DNA of 32,491 nucleotides from Schoenoplectus triqueter (Eukaryota; Streptophyta; Magnoliopsida; Poales; Cyperaceae): NCBI GenBank assembly GCA_964058805.1, contig CAXKVV010000074.1:1-32491 (forward strand), given 5' to 3'. Below the pieces are notes generated by a model. That model saw nothing but the letters and a program-made list of their open reading frames with translations. It was not told the origin of the DNA and made no database searches. Each line of letters opens with the position of its first letter. The stretch's first letter is position 1. Shown in pieces: positions 20,876-32,491 of the stretch. Made by a program: the position numbers and the translations under genes.

Positions 20876-21135
20876 GCAAGGGCTCACGACTTTGTATTAG
20901 CCGGCACAAGCCTTATAACTCTTCAAAATCAAGGGCTCACGACTTTGTATTAGTTGGCACGAGATTTAGAAGAGTTTTATTAATTATAAAAATATTTTTT
21001 GTATTTTAGATAAAGACAAGGGCTCACGACTGAATGCAGCCGGCACATGCCTTATAACTCTTTAAAACCATGGACTCACGACTGAATGCAGCCGGCACAT
21101 GCCTTATAACTCTTTAAAACCATGGGCTCACGACT
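20876..21135 (+). repeat. Five copies of a roughly 51-bp unit in the solo LTR
   Basis: GGGCTCACGACT begins units near 20880, 20933, 21020, 21071 (GGACTC variant) and 21124. The unit continues with a GCCGGCACATGCCTTATAAC block and CTTTAAAACCAT. The fourth step is almost exact. Confidence 0.85.
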
Positions 21136-23405
21136 GATTATTATAATATACTAGCTGAAGATTTATAAATGCATATAAAATCGTACGAAGCTCCAAAAAA
21201 TATGAAAATTTAGATGCTCACAAAATTTTAATTAAATCGGAATAGCAGAGGTATAAATTTTTATTTTTGAATCAGATCAGGGGCGAAAGAGAAAAAATGT
21301 TGTATCAGTATTTGCTGTTTTTCAGATCTAAAAAGGCTATAACTTTTGACAGAAAAATCAAAAAAATATATAATCAGTTTCTATAGATTCATATGACTTA
21401 TTTCTACAAGATCTGAAAGTTTTATAAGATCTGGAGTAGATCTCATCCCATTTTTATTTTTATTGCATTTTCAGCCATTTTAGGGTTGATTTTGCGTTTA
21501 CAAGGGATTCATTGATCTTAAATGGTTTAAATGCATCATTTAGCTTCAATCTAACATTAAATGATATTTGTATATAGATTTGAGCCAAAAGAAAAGAAAA
21601 AAAATAAAGAAGATCGAATTGCAGCATAAGAAAATCAAGAAAAAGAAGAAAAATCGATATTGTACATGAAAATTTTCATCTTTATTGCATGAATCGAAAT
21701 TACAAGCTCCAATACACTCTTGATATCTATATTTACAGAAGAGAGACCTACCTAGACCTAATTTGTAGCTTGAGTAGAAGATGAATTGATTGAATCTTGT
21801 ATCTTTGGTCTTTATTTTGATCTCAACTCAAAAATTGAATCTTATTTTGTATCTAATTTGAGTTTCAATTAGTTTTGACAGTGTTTTGGATTAGCATTCA
21901 GCTTGGGATGAGTTGTGTCTCTTCTGTTTGAAGGAGAAGAGGGGTTTAAATGAGCCTAAGGGGGTAGTAGATGGGTGTATGAGATCGATTTGACTTTTCT
22001 TTGACCAATTTATGCACCAACTCCCTTCATTCATTTTCTCATACTCTTATGAACGTTTTATGGTGTATTAGACCAGTTCTAAGTGTTTTAAATGTGCTCT
22101 AACAGCTGAGAGGACAAGTGGGGCACAAATGGAGTTTGTTATGTTTGCTGAAAATTTATAAATTTGTCATCCTTAACCACCACTTGGCCACCAGATGATT
22201 CTAGGGACTTCTAGAAGGTTCTAGAGCTTCAAACACGTTCTTGCCACTCTCTTCCTGCATTTTAGACCTTGCCAGATCACAATTATGCATCCGAGAGTCG
22301 TTTTTGCCTTCAAACCCGATTTCAAGCCACATAGTCGTTCTCCTTCATTTCTTCACCATTTCTTATGTTTCAAAGCTTGATTAACATCTAATTGATCCCA
22401 GAAATTGATCTACAATGTTTATTCAATCAATAGAATGCTCTAGTATAGAGTTTGACCAACTCGGTTTTTTGACCCGATTTGCGAGTTCGTGGTCTCACCA
22501 ATTTAAAGCTTATGAAATTCAACCAAGCCCTCAAACAATCTCTTGTGACCATGGAGAAGGTGTTTGAAGTGTCAATTTGATCAATTATGGCTCGGATTGC
22601 TCAATTTCATTTTTGGATTGGAAACTTCCTCTTCAGTTTTCTCCTAAACCACTCAATCATTTTACAATTTCTTTATCTCATTGTGTTCTCCTCTCCATGC
22701 TCTTTCCAACGGTATATAATATGTGGGTTTTCATCGCACGGAAGCACCATCACCATTTTTGAATTTTAGGTAGTGGAAGCTCAGGGGTACTTTAGCACGC
22801 ACTGTAGCAGAATGGAAATTTTCGAATTTAGCCCCTCTCCATTTTGTTTTTTAATTGGAGCTCTTCATTTGCTGATTTTCTTATTTCTCCTTTGCTTTTA
22901 AATTGTTTCTCAAAGATCCCTTTGTCCAAATTACACCAAAATTTTCTCAAATATTTCTTAAAATATAAAAAAATTTATGGTAATTTTTATTTACCATTTT
23001 GCCCCTTGATCAAGCATCAATTAATTTTTAACGCTTAATTAATTAATTTTTCATTATATTAATCGATAATTTGGAATTTCTTTGACTTCTGTAACTCCAA
23101 AAATATCAAGTAATATATGAAAATTCTCAAAATTTTATGGAGAATTTGATTTTGCCATAAAATTTGAGTTTTGAGATTTTAAGTTTCGAAGAGGTTTTCG
23201 ATTTAAATTTGTAAAGCTTCGGCATTTAATTCTTTTATTAGGAATTTTGATTTTTGAGCATTTCACTGAATTCTTCTTTTTTCGTGGTGCTTCTGGACTT
23301 GAATTAAGTCTCTTCGGGCTTTTAAAATTTTTCCTTGAATTTTTTAATATTTTATCCCAAGTTACTTTTTTTTAATTCCCCGAATTTTCAGGGGTAAACA
23401 CCCGT

Positions 23406-25337
23406 ATATGTCTCATTTATTTTTAGATCATATATGATTGGATCGAGTTCGGATTGGATCGAATTAACCCATCGGGTCATTTCAATTGACACCTCTAGTT
23501 TCAAGTGACATTCATCCTCCTTTCTCAGGACCGAAGGTTTTATTCATTTTCTTTTTATATTTTTTTAATTTTTAACAGTTATATCTATATCTGATTAAAT
23601 TAAAAATGTTGTTCCAAACGGCATAAATAATGTATAATAGAAGAGTTTTGGACTGATTTTATAGTTCAATTTCAAGACTTAAAATAATACGGTTTTATTT
23701 TACCTAGAAGTCTAGTATTAAATTCAAACCATAAAATAAAGAGGAAAGAAGAGAACACAATATTTGACGGAGTTCGGCTATGAAGAATCTACGTCTCCGG
23801 AACCCGTAATCACAACAGTCGATTACACCGAGTAACTAAAACATAATTATTCTTATAACTGTGAATCCCCGATCACTTACACTAAGTAAACAAACAACTA
23901 TCAGCCAAATGAAATGAAGAAGAAACAAATAAACAACCTACTAAATGATCTCTCGATCTCACTTTATATATGTATAACAAAGTATTCTTGAGATCAAACT
24001 CAACTAGATAGAAATCTAGGCAAGGGAATAGATGACGGCTAGAGTTTCTCAGAGATATAGCTATTAATTTCATCAATTTGAAAGAGAATTAAATTGGTAT
24101 ATAGTTATGCACCAAAATAGACATAAAATCTATGCTATATGTTGTAACGATTGGCTAACCGTTGCAACGATTATACAATGCTAACTCTAGCGAGATTAAT
24201 CGTTATAACAGATGAAATGTGATTTAATTCATTATAACTGTTACAATGAATGTGAGAAGATTTCATTCTGGAGCTTTTTAGATAAACTTTGTACACAAAA
24301 TGATTTAATCTGTTATAACGGTTTTGATCTGATTTCTATTGAGTTTGTCTCGAGATCATTCGTTACATCGATTATGTATTTCATTGCAATTGTTAGGGTA
24401 AAATACCTTCATTTTTTTGTTTTAATTTCAAGATGAGTTTGATTACCTTTATTTATTATAAATCTAACTTAATTTAACTTCATTTTTGAGATTTTCATAC
24501 AATTTGGTCTAAATCCATTATTCTTCTCTTAAAACTTAATATCATGCATTTAATATATTCAAAGAAAAAATTAAATTTATATGTAATTATTTTACAAAGC
24601 GATAAATACAAAACTGAGAATTATTTACAACAATAAAAAAATGGACAATTACATTGATAATATAAATTTACTCATTCAAAGTTTCAAACTATATATTTTT
24701 TCCTAAATGCGTAAAATAGACCTAATATTACAGACTAAATGCATGAACTAAAACCTGGGATTCACTACATTTGTTGTGTATTTAAAAAGTATTTTAGCTG
24801 TTATTTTAATTAAATATGCATGTTTAATCAGAAAGGATTTAGTGCATAAATTCGTTATAAAGTAGATTTGTTTTTCAGATTTATTTTCCTAAAAAAAGTT
24901 TTCAGATTTATAACTAGTACATTGTCGATAATGATTTAGAAAGTTGGTAGCAGATACCGATTTTATTTGAGTTGAAAATCGCTGTGTGACGTTGAATTCT
25001 TTAATAAATGATTGGATCCATCAAAATATCTGCATCAATAGCTTATGACAAAATTTATTTCATAAATAATATACAAAAGACAAAAATATTATTCGTCCAT
25101 TTAAAATTATCAGACAAAGGGGCTTTTTTGCGAATTAAATATAATCCCAATTACCCATCAAATGGCTTGGTTTGCCAAAGTTACACACCTGACGCGATTT
25201 AAGTGCAAATTACATGAATCAAATCAATTCAATCACACTTCATTACTGATTACTGTGTATACTTTCACAAGACATTTTTTTATATAATTTTAGAAGAGGA
25301 GAGATACAATTGTCGATTTTCCCAAGATATTTATGAT
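23406..25337. other. No gene; probable retroelement debris at 23680-24410
   Basis: Bases 23750-23900 include a 'TTTGACGGAGTTCGGCTATG ... CTACGTCTCCGG' text of the kind found in plant copia-type retroelements. Bases 24120-24400 contain several short GTTATAACG/CGATTATA blocks typical of the same debris. No LTR pair, target duplication or coding domain could be established. From 24411 to 25337 I see only AT-rich DNA, with short frames that match nothing I recognise. Confidence 0.4.
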
Positions 25338-26457
25338 AGTATATTTGATTTTATATTATTACTATCGAGAGCTGATAGAGAGAGCGTCCTATTCAAATCA
25401 GATTTCATTAACTTAATTATGGTACTAGGTTCATAGTTCAGACCTATGAAATGAATTTAGTATCAGCTTATAAATATAATATAAACGACTACTTTTTCAT
25501 AATACGAAGAAGTACGATTTGATATATTAAATTTTAAAATTGAAGAAATTATTAACGTTCAAAATTTGAGCGATGTAAATTTAATACTTTTCGTTTCGAG
25601 TTTCAGAAACATCATTCTTTTTACATTGTATTTTGTCTTAGAATAATACTTCATGTTATTATTTTAACATAAGAAAGATAATACTTCATATTTTTTTAAC
25701 GTGATGAACTTTTTTGAATTACAAAATATTAGAGATTTTGGTCTTTTATTACAAAAATTGGCGCAAGTGAAGGGAGGGGAGAAAAAAAGGAAAATCAAGA
25801 ATGGTAAAAAAAATCAAACTCATGAGATCACAAATTGTCAAAAAAAAAATATATATATAGCTTGTTTGAACGTTGTCTTTGGAAAAAAAAAAGACATTTT
25901 TGTAAATTTTCATAAGTTACTCGGTCAAATAAAAACATATCAAACTCAAAGTTATCCTCTGCACTTTGGCGAATTCACATTCTCCGCGTAGGTACAAAAT
26001 TCCGCAGAGTGCGGTTCCTTTTTTTTAAATCATTCGATATCAACATTTCTAATTTAATAATTAATAAATCTCTATACATTACAATAAACTCTCATAAATT
26101 ATTCATACATAATTTATTTTATATTCTTAGTTGAATGTTTCATAAATTATTCATCAATTTAATATATAATATATTTTATTCATAAAAAATATTTTATTCG
26201 TGAATAAAATATCATTTAAAATGATATTTATATTCTGTTTATATATTTTTAAAATATTAATATTTTTAATATATGTTATTTTTATTATATGAAACGAACT
26301 ATTTTTGAATTATATCTAAATATTAAATTTTTATCTTCATCGATTTTTTTATAATCATGAATTTATTATTATAAATCTTACTATATTAAAAAAAAATTGG
26401 ACTGAACTCTGGTATGCTCTCCCTCTTGAAATTATTATTATAATTGTGCTCTCCCTC

Positions 26458-26565
26458 ATGAAATTAACTTTCCTTTCCATCATTTTGTTAATCCTTGCAG
26501 TTTGTTTTCCTCCCACTAATTGTGCTCTCCCTCCTCTCCCCCTTCTCTCTCTCCAAAAAAATTAG
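26458..26565 (+). pseudogene. Second copy of the signal-peptide ORF, frameshifted to 35 residues
   Basis: It has the same ATG and hydrophobic leader as the ORF at 1120. The A-run here has seven As (26554-26560) against eight in copy 1, so the frame ends at TAG 26563-26565. The remainder of the original reading frame survives out of phase up to 26777. Confidence 0.6.
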
Positions 26566-27591
26566 TAAAAGAAAAGTCAACAATACTAAAAGAAACATAT
26601 GCATCTAACTTATCACGTTGTGAGAATGGATATCTACAATGCATGGAGTATGAGAGAATCCTGTCTAAAATTTTGATATATCAAGCTTATGAAGATAGTT
26701 TGTACAACAGGTATCAATCCGCCATCCAGTCCAGTCAACATCTCAAGATCACAGTCTGGTATGCTTCAACTATGTAACCTAATTTAAAATGATAAAAAAT
26801 TTTATTCTAACATCATAATATTTGGATAAACTCATGTCAGTTGGGTTTTTCTTTATGGGAGCCGCTTCATGTACAAGATGCTGAATTATCTATGGAAGAG
26901 CTATATAAGAGTGAGCTGTGCATTGAGCACCGTGCTTCATGGTCATGACATTGCATGGATGCATTCTGTCAGAAATTCAGGTTTGTGTCATAAATTTCCT
27001 GAATCACTGACATTTGAATACTTTCGCTAATTTAATTAAGTTAGTGGCCATAACCAAGATGAATTCATGGTTACTTACTGATCAAATTTACCAGTACTGA
27101 TTACTGGTGCTGGTACATGCTTTTATTCGCCTCAATTCTCAGGATGAGTGTGCTTATTGTCTTGCAGATACTTTTCTTTCTGTTATCTTCCAATTGAAGT
27201 GATTTCTTTTTAAATTCTGTGAAATTCATTAATTCAATTTGCTTGTGGAGCCAATTTAGGAATACTGGTTAGCTTTATGGCTTCTTGTAATTTCTCTTTA
27301 TTTTGCTTTTGTCCTAACTGTTTCGGGTCATGGTCCATAATCTGTGAACTTTTTAAATGTGCATTTAACACTAAATAGCATTTGAATTACAAGTTAAATA
27401 ATATACTTGGCCAAAAGTGCCATTTCTAATGCTCTTTCTATGTGAAATTATGCATTTTTTTTTCATATGGTTTCTTTAGTGATATTCTATTATTTTCTAA
27501 ATTACAGCTTGGAGGATGTATTATCTGCAGTTATGAGTCCCTTTTGCTTCATTATTTTACATAAAACACAATTTCCTGAATAAATTCACAG

Positions 27592-27774
27592 TTGTTAACA
27601 AAAGATGAGAGAAACTTGGATCAAATCATGGCTGACAGGTGTGCAACTGAGGTTGATCTTGATCGGAGAGACATCTGTATTGAGATTGGCTGGTCCATGC
27701 ATGATATTTATTTGGTTGCCAACATTTATATAATCAATGTGTTAACAAGGGAAAATGATGGCAAAACTCTCTGA
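27592..27774 (+). pseudogene. Second copy of the terminal exon-like relic
   Basis: It is identical in protein to 2258-2440 except for one Glu-to-Asp change (GTTGAGCTT to GTTGATCTT). The acceptor-like CACAG and the TGA are kept. It is unrecognised; see the copy 1 entry for the tentative DUF4378 idea. Confidence 0.25.
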
Positions 27775-28895
27775 GATGTTTGTAGCATTCAATTTTTGTT
27801 CTCTTTTCTCCACAGTGAACAAATGTAGCCTAGAAATGGACTACAAGCAATTCATATATGTACATCCAAACATTGCCATGGCTGACTGATGCACCAGAAT
27901 CTGTCCAGAAGATCTATGTCTGGATCATCAATATATCTGTATATGACCAGATTCTCAATATCGGGTGAGGAGATTAATAGCCCAGAATATTTTGTCATGT
28001 CTTTTTCCACTATCAATTTCATTATGTAAATAATGTATAGAAAATGAACAGCTGGTGCAGAGTTTTTACATTACCATTTGCTGACACTCTTTTCAGAATA
28101 TAATGCTCAATTTTGTGAAGTTTCTTGTGAGTTGAACATCATGTGTTTCCCTGTAAAATCAAACGGACCTTGAATGCCATAAAAAGGAGAGAGAAATCTT
28201 GTGTTGCTTATTGAATGTAAAGATATCAACATCCTTTATCCATTTTTCTTTTTAAATTGCCAAACTGTCTTCCTTGACTTCTTCTCTGAAAGAATTGGTA
28301 AAAAATGGCTGAGAGCCAACCGAGATATTTCTCAACATGTAGGATGTATATACTTCTCAATTTGTGGGAGCTTTTATTGTGAATAGATGCTGTTCGTAGT
28401 TTCTAATAGCGATGTATGTATGTTTGCTTATCTGTTTTTTAATCTTGATTGGTTTCACGTAATTACAAGTGTTTTTTTAAAGAAACTGTTATCTTTTGAA
28501 TAAATTTATAATTTATATTTTCATAATTTTTGATAGTTTTTTTATATTGAATTATTTTATTTAGAAACTGAAATGTCATCTCTAAGAGTAAGGGGTAATT
28601 GATACAACAACTAGTTCGTTTAATCATTCGTTTATTTTTAAAAAAATGCTCGTAATAGAACAGCAAGAGAAAATGCCGGAAACAAGGCACTAAATTGATC
28701 AGCAAAACGAACGTTCAGATCTGAGACTCCTACAATCAATCTACACCGTTGAAGAGCAGCCGAACGAGGGAAAAACACCATCACTTGTAATAAAATGAAC
28801 AAGTTAAAAGACTGCGCCACAATCTCTGAAAAAGCAAAAAAAAAAAAACCTCTGGTTCTGCGGTTTGCACCGGCTTCAAATCTGCTATTATCATG

Positions 28896-29229
28896 GGTAA
28901 AGAATAAGTCCTCTTATTTATTTCGAAAAAATAAAAAAAAATAAGAAATAGAAAAAAATTTATAGATATGTTCTTTTATTTCTAGATTGATAGTCCATTA
29001 AATTTCATGTAATTTTATTAATGTTTGATACTTCATCAAAAATTATCAAATTTAACGGTCTTTCACTAATATTTGTAACGATTTTAAATTAATGATTTTT
29101 TATGGACTATCAAATATTAATGAAATTATATGAAATTTGACAGGTTATCAATCTATAAATAAAAAGAACATATCTATAAATTTTTTCCTATTTTTTTAAA
29201 ATAAATGACATGATCCTATTCTTCTCCAA
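28896..29229. mobile_element. MITE with long terminal inverted repeats (fuller copy)
   Basis: The left arm (from about 28896, with AAATTTATAGATATGTTCTT and TAGATTGATA) is inverted in the right arm (TATCAATCTATAAATA, AAGAACATATCTATAAATTT, ending about 29229 in CCTATTCTTCTCC). The arms are over 100 bp, around a centre with ATCAAATTTAACGGTCTTTC. It has no coding capacity. Long arms suggest a Mutator-like MITE, but no target duplication was found and the right end is immediately adjacent to a later LTR insertion. Confidence 0.7.
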
Positions 29230-29234
29230 AAATA

Positions 29235-29540
29235 TGTCACACTCCCAATTGAAATTGGAGTGTGATTTGGGAAAATTGGGTGAATTATTTGATGGAAATG
29301 AGAATTTTTGATGTTTTGTGGATAAACATGATATTTGAATGAATAAAAAATATAAACACTGATTTAACCATGACAATTAACAACTAACAACAATCTTTAT
29401 TTCATTTCTCAACATATCAAGATTACAATGGGGAGTGAATATTTATAAGACAATTATCCCACCTAACATCCAAATTTGCTAATTACCCCCACTAATTATC
29501 TTTAATAATATCTCCTATATAATTATTCTAGATTGTAACA
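29235..29540 (-). mobile_element. 306-bp LTR, 3' LTR of a minus-strand retroelement
   Basis: Read on the minus strand it starts TGTTACAATC and ends GAGTGTGACA, with matching inverted tips (TGTTACA, TGTGACA). Immediately upstream on that strand is a purine-rich AAAGGGAAGG tract, the expected polypurine primer of a 3' LTR. A polyadenylation-like AATAAAG lies in the distal part. The 5' LTR would be to the right, outside the window or destroyed. Confidence 0.65.
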
Positions 29541-29542
29541 TT

Positions 29543-30187
29543 ACCTTCCCTTTCAAACAATAATTGCCCTCAAGGATTATGAAAAACAAACAACAAACAA
29601 AAAATAAAAAAGATATTAGGCTTGGGAGGTGGTCTCTTAGCCAAAAAACAAAAGACAAAATGAATAATCAAAATATTAGATTTGGGAGGTGGTCTTTGTG
29701 GCCAAAGAAAAATATGACCAAAAAATATTCGCTTTGTATCGATACGGGAGTGCTTCCTTAGCTTTGAGTTTGGAAGGTGAGTCGTGTTACCATGCAAGCG
29801 AGTTGAACGATACATGTATAGAAATTGATCATAAATTGAAGTGTCTTGTGGAATAATCTTCATGGGAGCCTCTTGATGAATAATTGTGTCGAGTGAAGTA
29901 AAAACTTGGTGAAGTGGATTGTCTTCATCTTTTTTATCGAGTGTGGAGTCTTTGTCTTTATCTTCTTGGTGATTTGAATCTTGAATTTCTTGCTCAAATG
30001 TGTAATTATTGCTAATCGGATCTTGATTGCCTTGATGAATAGAATCTTCATCTTCATGCTCCAATTTACAATTGGCACGTGTCTCGACTCCAAATTCCTC
30101 AATTGATTTATCTTCCAAATTCATATTTTTCTTAGGATCACATATCACAATCAATTTATCCAAAGACTTGATGGTACGAATACGTAT
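29543..30187 (-). pseudogene. 3' end of a retroelement polyprotein-like ORF, interrupted
   Basis: On the minus strand a frame of about 197 residues (29570-30163) reads DKLIVICD, a long Asp/Glu/Lys/His/Gln-rich low-complexity middle, and a Pro/Lys-rich end with two similar RPPPK blocks, then meets the 'CTTGAGGGCAATTATTGTTT' text and polypurine tract typical of the end of plant LTR elements. The frame stays open upstream to about 30187, where unrelated retroelement DNA begins. No catalytic motif is present. It is judged a retroelement 3' region by position, not by domain. Confidence 0.5.
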
Positions 30188-32491
30188 AGGCTTTTAAACC
30201 TAGAAAATGCTCCACTAATCGCAAGCGTATGACTTCGTTGAGTAAGTTCAGGTATCGAATCCACAGGGACGAAAATAAACTCTAAACCAAACTCAGTACA
30301 ATTCAGATCCTAAAGGTAGGTCTTTTTGGTATTTTTGTATAAAAAATGAGGGTTTATAAAGTTTTAATTAAACTACGTAATTAACACTAACAAGTAGTAA
30401 GCAAATAAAGATAACAAAGTGAACAGGTGTTTAAATCAATCAATAATAAGATCTCAGGGTTTCGGGAAATTGCTGTCACTGGAATGGTTTCTTGCGGCCC
30501 GCAAGCAACAGTCGCAGAGAATGGTTTTCAGTTGTAATTGGTTCTTAACTATCAGATCGTTATTCTAATAACCTCAACTCTCGTTTGTTGATAATTACAC
30601 ACTTGCTAACAGTTGTAAATCCTTAGGATAATCTCTTATACTTAATTTTAATTGGATTTGTTCTATTGGTTTGTTTAACCTCTCGATCAAACATGAAATG
30701 TCCCTCTCGGGTATTTTCGAATTCCAAATCAACCAAGACAGTTCCTAATCAGTTACAAATCATTTGATAACTCATGCAACACTGGAATTGGCCTTATCCA
30801 CGGGCTTACCAAGTAATAAACAAGTTTCAATAGGAAAATATAAGAATAAAATCAATCCAATATAAAAATCATGACCAAATATCAATTAAAATCAATCATC
30901 CATGACAAATAATCTGTTCTCTAACCCTAAGATACAGTTTACTACTCACACATAGTAGCAAACAACAAGAAAAGAGGGTAAAAGAATTGGTTCATAGTCA
31001 AAAGAACCAGAAAACCCAAAATCAGCAATCTGCCCTTGCAGGTGGTCTTCTCGTTGCGATATCTCTCAAAATCCGTGAAGGGAGACACCAAGCAAGAGTC
31101 AGGTCCTCTTCTCCTGTGTCAGGGCTAGACGGCTCAACCCTAGAACCTCCAAAAAAATCGCTATAAATAGCTCAAAACGCGAGAGAAAAGTCTGGAGTTT
31201 CCATATTTGGCCTTGCGGGTCGCAAGCAAAGTCTTGTGGCCCACAATGAAGGTGCAGAGAGGTAAATGTCTCAAAACGGAGCTCTTGATGTGCTCGTGAT
31301 AGTCCCAACTGCTCCATATGCTCCATATACCTGAAATAAGACCAAAGTAGAGCAGTAAACAAGAACAAGACAGAGAAAAAGCCTAAATACAACTAAAATG
31401 ATGATTTTATGATGAATATGAGTATATATCGGGGCAAATAAGTGCATATGAATGCAACACATCAAATCCCCCCAAGCTAAAGTCTTGCTTGTCCTCAAGC
31501 AAAAACCTAAGTCCTAGGGTGCAAACCGTACTCAAATTCAAACATAAATCACATCTAAACTAAAGTCCTAGGTACAATTGAGAATGTTGCCAACGAAACC
31601 CTAAAATGGTCAAGTTAACTCCTTGGTTTGATTTCAACTAGAACGACTAAAGATTGGAAACTATTTGGGTCGTCGATTGGAGGTCTTATTCACCACACAA
31701 GCACATTTTTGATTTAGTTTCAAAGCAAACCTAACTACATGCAATTCGGTTTTCAAATTAGAAATGTGTCAAAGCAAGTAAACAGCCTTGTCCTGACGTT
31801 GTTGGAATTTACAAGAGGTCACCCGTTTATTCCCATTAACCTATGAGTCTCTACTCGATGTAGAAAAGTATAATTTTACCCTACAGAAAGATATATTGTC
31901 AAGTTACAAGAATTTACTCCACCTCAGGCTTATCTTTCCGTTTGTACTTGTTATTCGAAAAATAAAATTTGTTTTATTTTTTTTTGTTTTTGTTTTTATT
32001 TGCAACGTAGTTTCTAAATTTCCAATCTAGGAAGATTTGGACGCTATGATATATCCAGACTTTTCAAGGTAGTACGGTCGGTACACTTACTCATAGCTCG
32101 CGCTAGCGGAGTAATACCCTTGTCATGTGCTGGAACATAGATGTTGCTTTTTATTACTTATTTTTGTTTTTATCAAAAATTTTGTTATTTTTGGTTTTTG
32201 AATTTGTCAAGTTCAAGCGGGTGGAAAATCCTTTGGTAAGCGGTTACTTGCAACATGACTCAACCAAAAATAGGAACCCTTTTCAAGTACTCACTGGTTA
32301 ATAGAGACAACGAGTTGTTCTCGACCAAAACGTCACAAAATCTGATGTAAATCAAATGAACAAGGAAAAGTCGGGGTAAACCTCTCTAATTTGAAACCTT
32401 TATTCATTTTTTTTTGTTTTTTTGTTTTGAAAATGCAAGTGTTAAATCAAGACATGAATGCAATACGTGTTTTTGCGTGCTATGCGGTTAT
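30188..32491 (-). mobile_element. Second retroelement-derived region, running off the window
   Basis: It contains text widely seen in non-coding parts of plant LTR elements: AATCGCAAGCGTATGACTTC then GGTATCGAATCCACAGGGACG near 30215-30270, and CCCCCCAAGCTAAAGTCTTG CTTGTCCTCAAGC near 31468-31500. Two related GC-rich phrases (TGCGGCCCGCAAGCAA near 30494, TGCGGGTCGCAAGCAA near 31215) recur. There is no recognisable coding domain, LTR pair or target duplication; it appears to interrupt the ORF ending at 30187. Confidence 0.55.

Larger units (their letters stand above)
18226..23400 (+). mobile_element. Solo LTR, 5175 bp, with perfect 5-bp target duplication
   Basis: The element begins TGTGCGACCC and ends GGGGTAAACA, giving the TG...CA ends of an LTR, and is flanked by CCCGT at 18221-18225 and 23401-23405. 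No second copy of the first bases occurs within it and there is no gag or pol coding, so it is a solo LTR rather than a full element. LTRs of about 5 kb are typical of the Tat/Ogre group of Ty3/gypsy retrotransposons; that assignment is inference. It contains four sets of internal tandem repeats listed separately. The short frame at 18082-18351 and the Phe/Tyr-rich frame at 19769-20020 are not genes. Orientation is not certain. Confidence 0.85.
25338..29147. repeat. 3.8-kb direct duplication, copy 2
   Basis: It matches base 1 onward with an offset of 25337 that shrinks and grows with small indels. The bases before 25338 cannot be compared because copy 1 begins at the window edge. Homology continues to the centre of the MITE; to its right the sequence is MITE arm and then a retroelement, not the transporter promoter that follows copy 1. 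Confidence 0.95.

Noticed and set aside
29564..29761. Plus-strand 65-codon ORF
   Set aside because: It is opposite the retroelement 3' frame; its repeated LGRWSL text comes from the doubled RPPPK-encoding sequence.

Overview
This window is nuclear DNA from a flowering plant, possibly a monocot (low confidence on the clade). The evidence is an intronless restorer-of-fertility-like (RFL) pentatricopeptide repeat gene, a plant Golgi GDP-fucose transporter with an intron in its leader, hAT and LTR retrotransposon debris, AT-rich intergenic DNA and no operon structure. Only two genes of clear cellular function are seen, both on the + strand between about 4.0 and 9.9 kb. Everything else is duplicated non-coding DNA, gene relics and mobile elements.

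Layout. 1-3860: first copy of a 3.8-kb direct duplication, cut by the window edge, holding relics of an unrecognised gene and ending in a truncated MITE. 3900-6032: promoter, leader exon, leader intron and single coding exon of a GONST4/GFT1-type GDP-L-fucose transporter, broken by one extra A at 5229-5232. 7185-9935: a 916-residue RFL-type PPR protein with 20 consecutive, nearly identical 35-residue repeats. Its 3' end is cut short by a 7-nt deletion, and decayed repeats and a small foldback element follow. 10.7-13.3 kb: poly-T/poly-G tract, a GACCCGA-rich minisatellite and AT-rich DNA without genes. 13.3-17.4 kb: a dead hAT transposon on the minus strand, interrupted by a second hAT-type element (8-bp target duplication) and by LTR-like DNA. 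At its 5' side it is joined to the first-exon part of a DTW-domain (tRNA aminocarboxypropyltransferase-like) gene. 18226-23400: a 5175-bp solo LTR with a perfect 5-bp target duplication. 23.4-25.3 kb: probable retroelement debris. 25338-29150: second copy of the 3.8-kb duplication, then the same MITE in fuller form. 29235 to the end: minus-strand retroelement material (306-bp LTR, polypurine tract, broken ORF, then a second retroelement).

The two genes do not form a pathway. The transporter supplies GDP-fucose to the Golgi lumen. The PPR protein is predicted to bind an organelle RNA. The direct duplication, offset by about 25.34 kb, suggests that the block carrying both genes was tandemly duplicated. 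A second transporter/PPR pair may therefore lie to the right of the window beyond the retroelements, which would explain how the copy seen here could decay.

The most interesting object is the PPR gene. Its array is so uniform that it resembles a synthetic consensus PPR, and its code residues can be read almost completely to a predicted RNA target.
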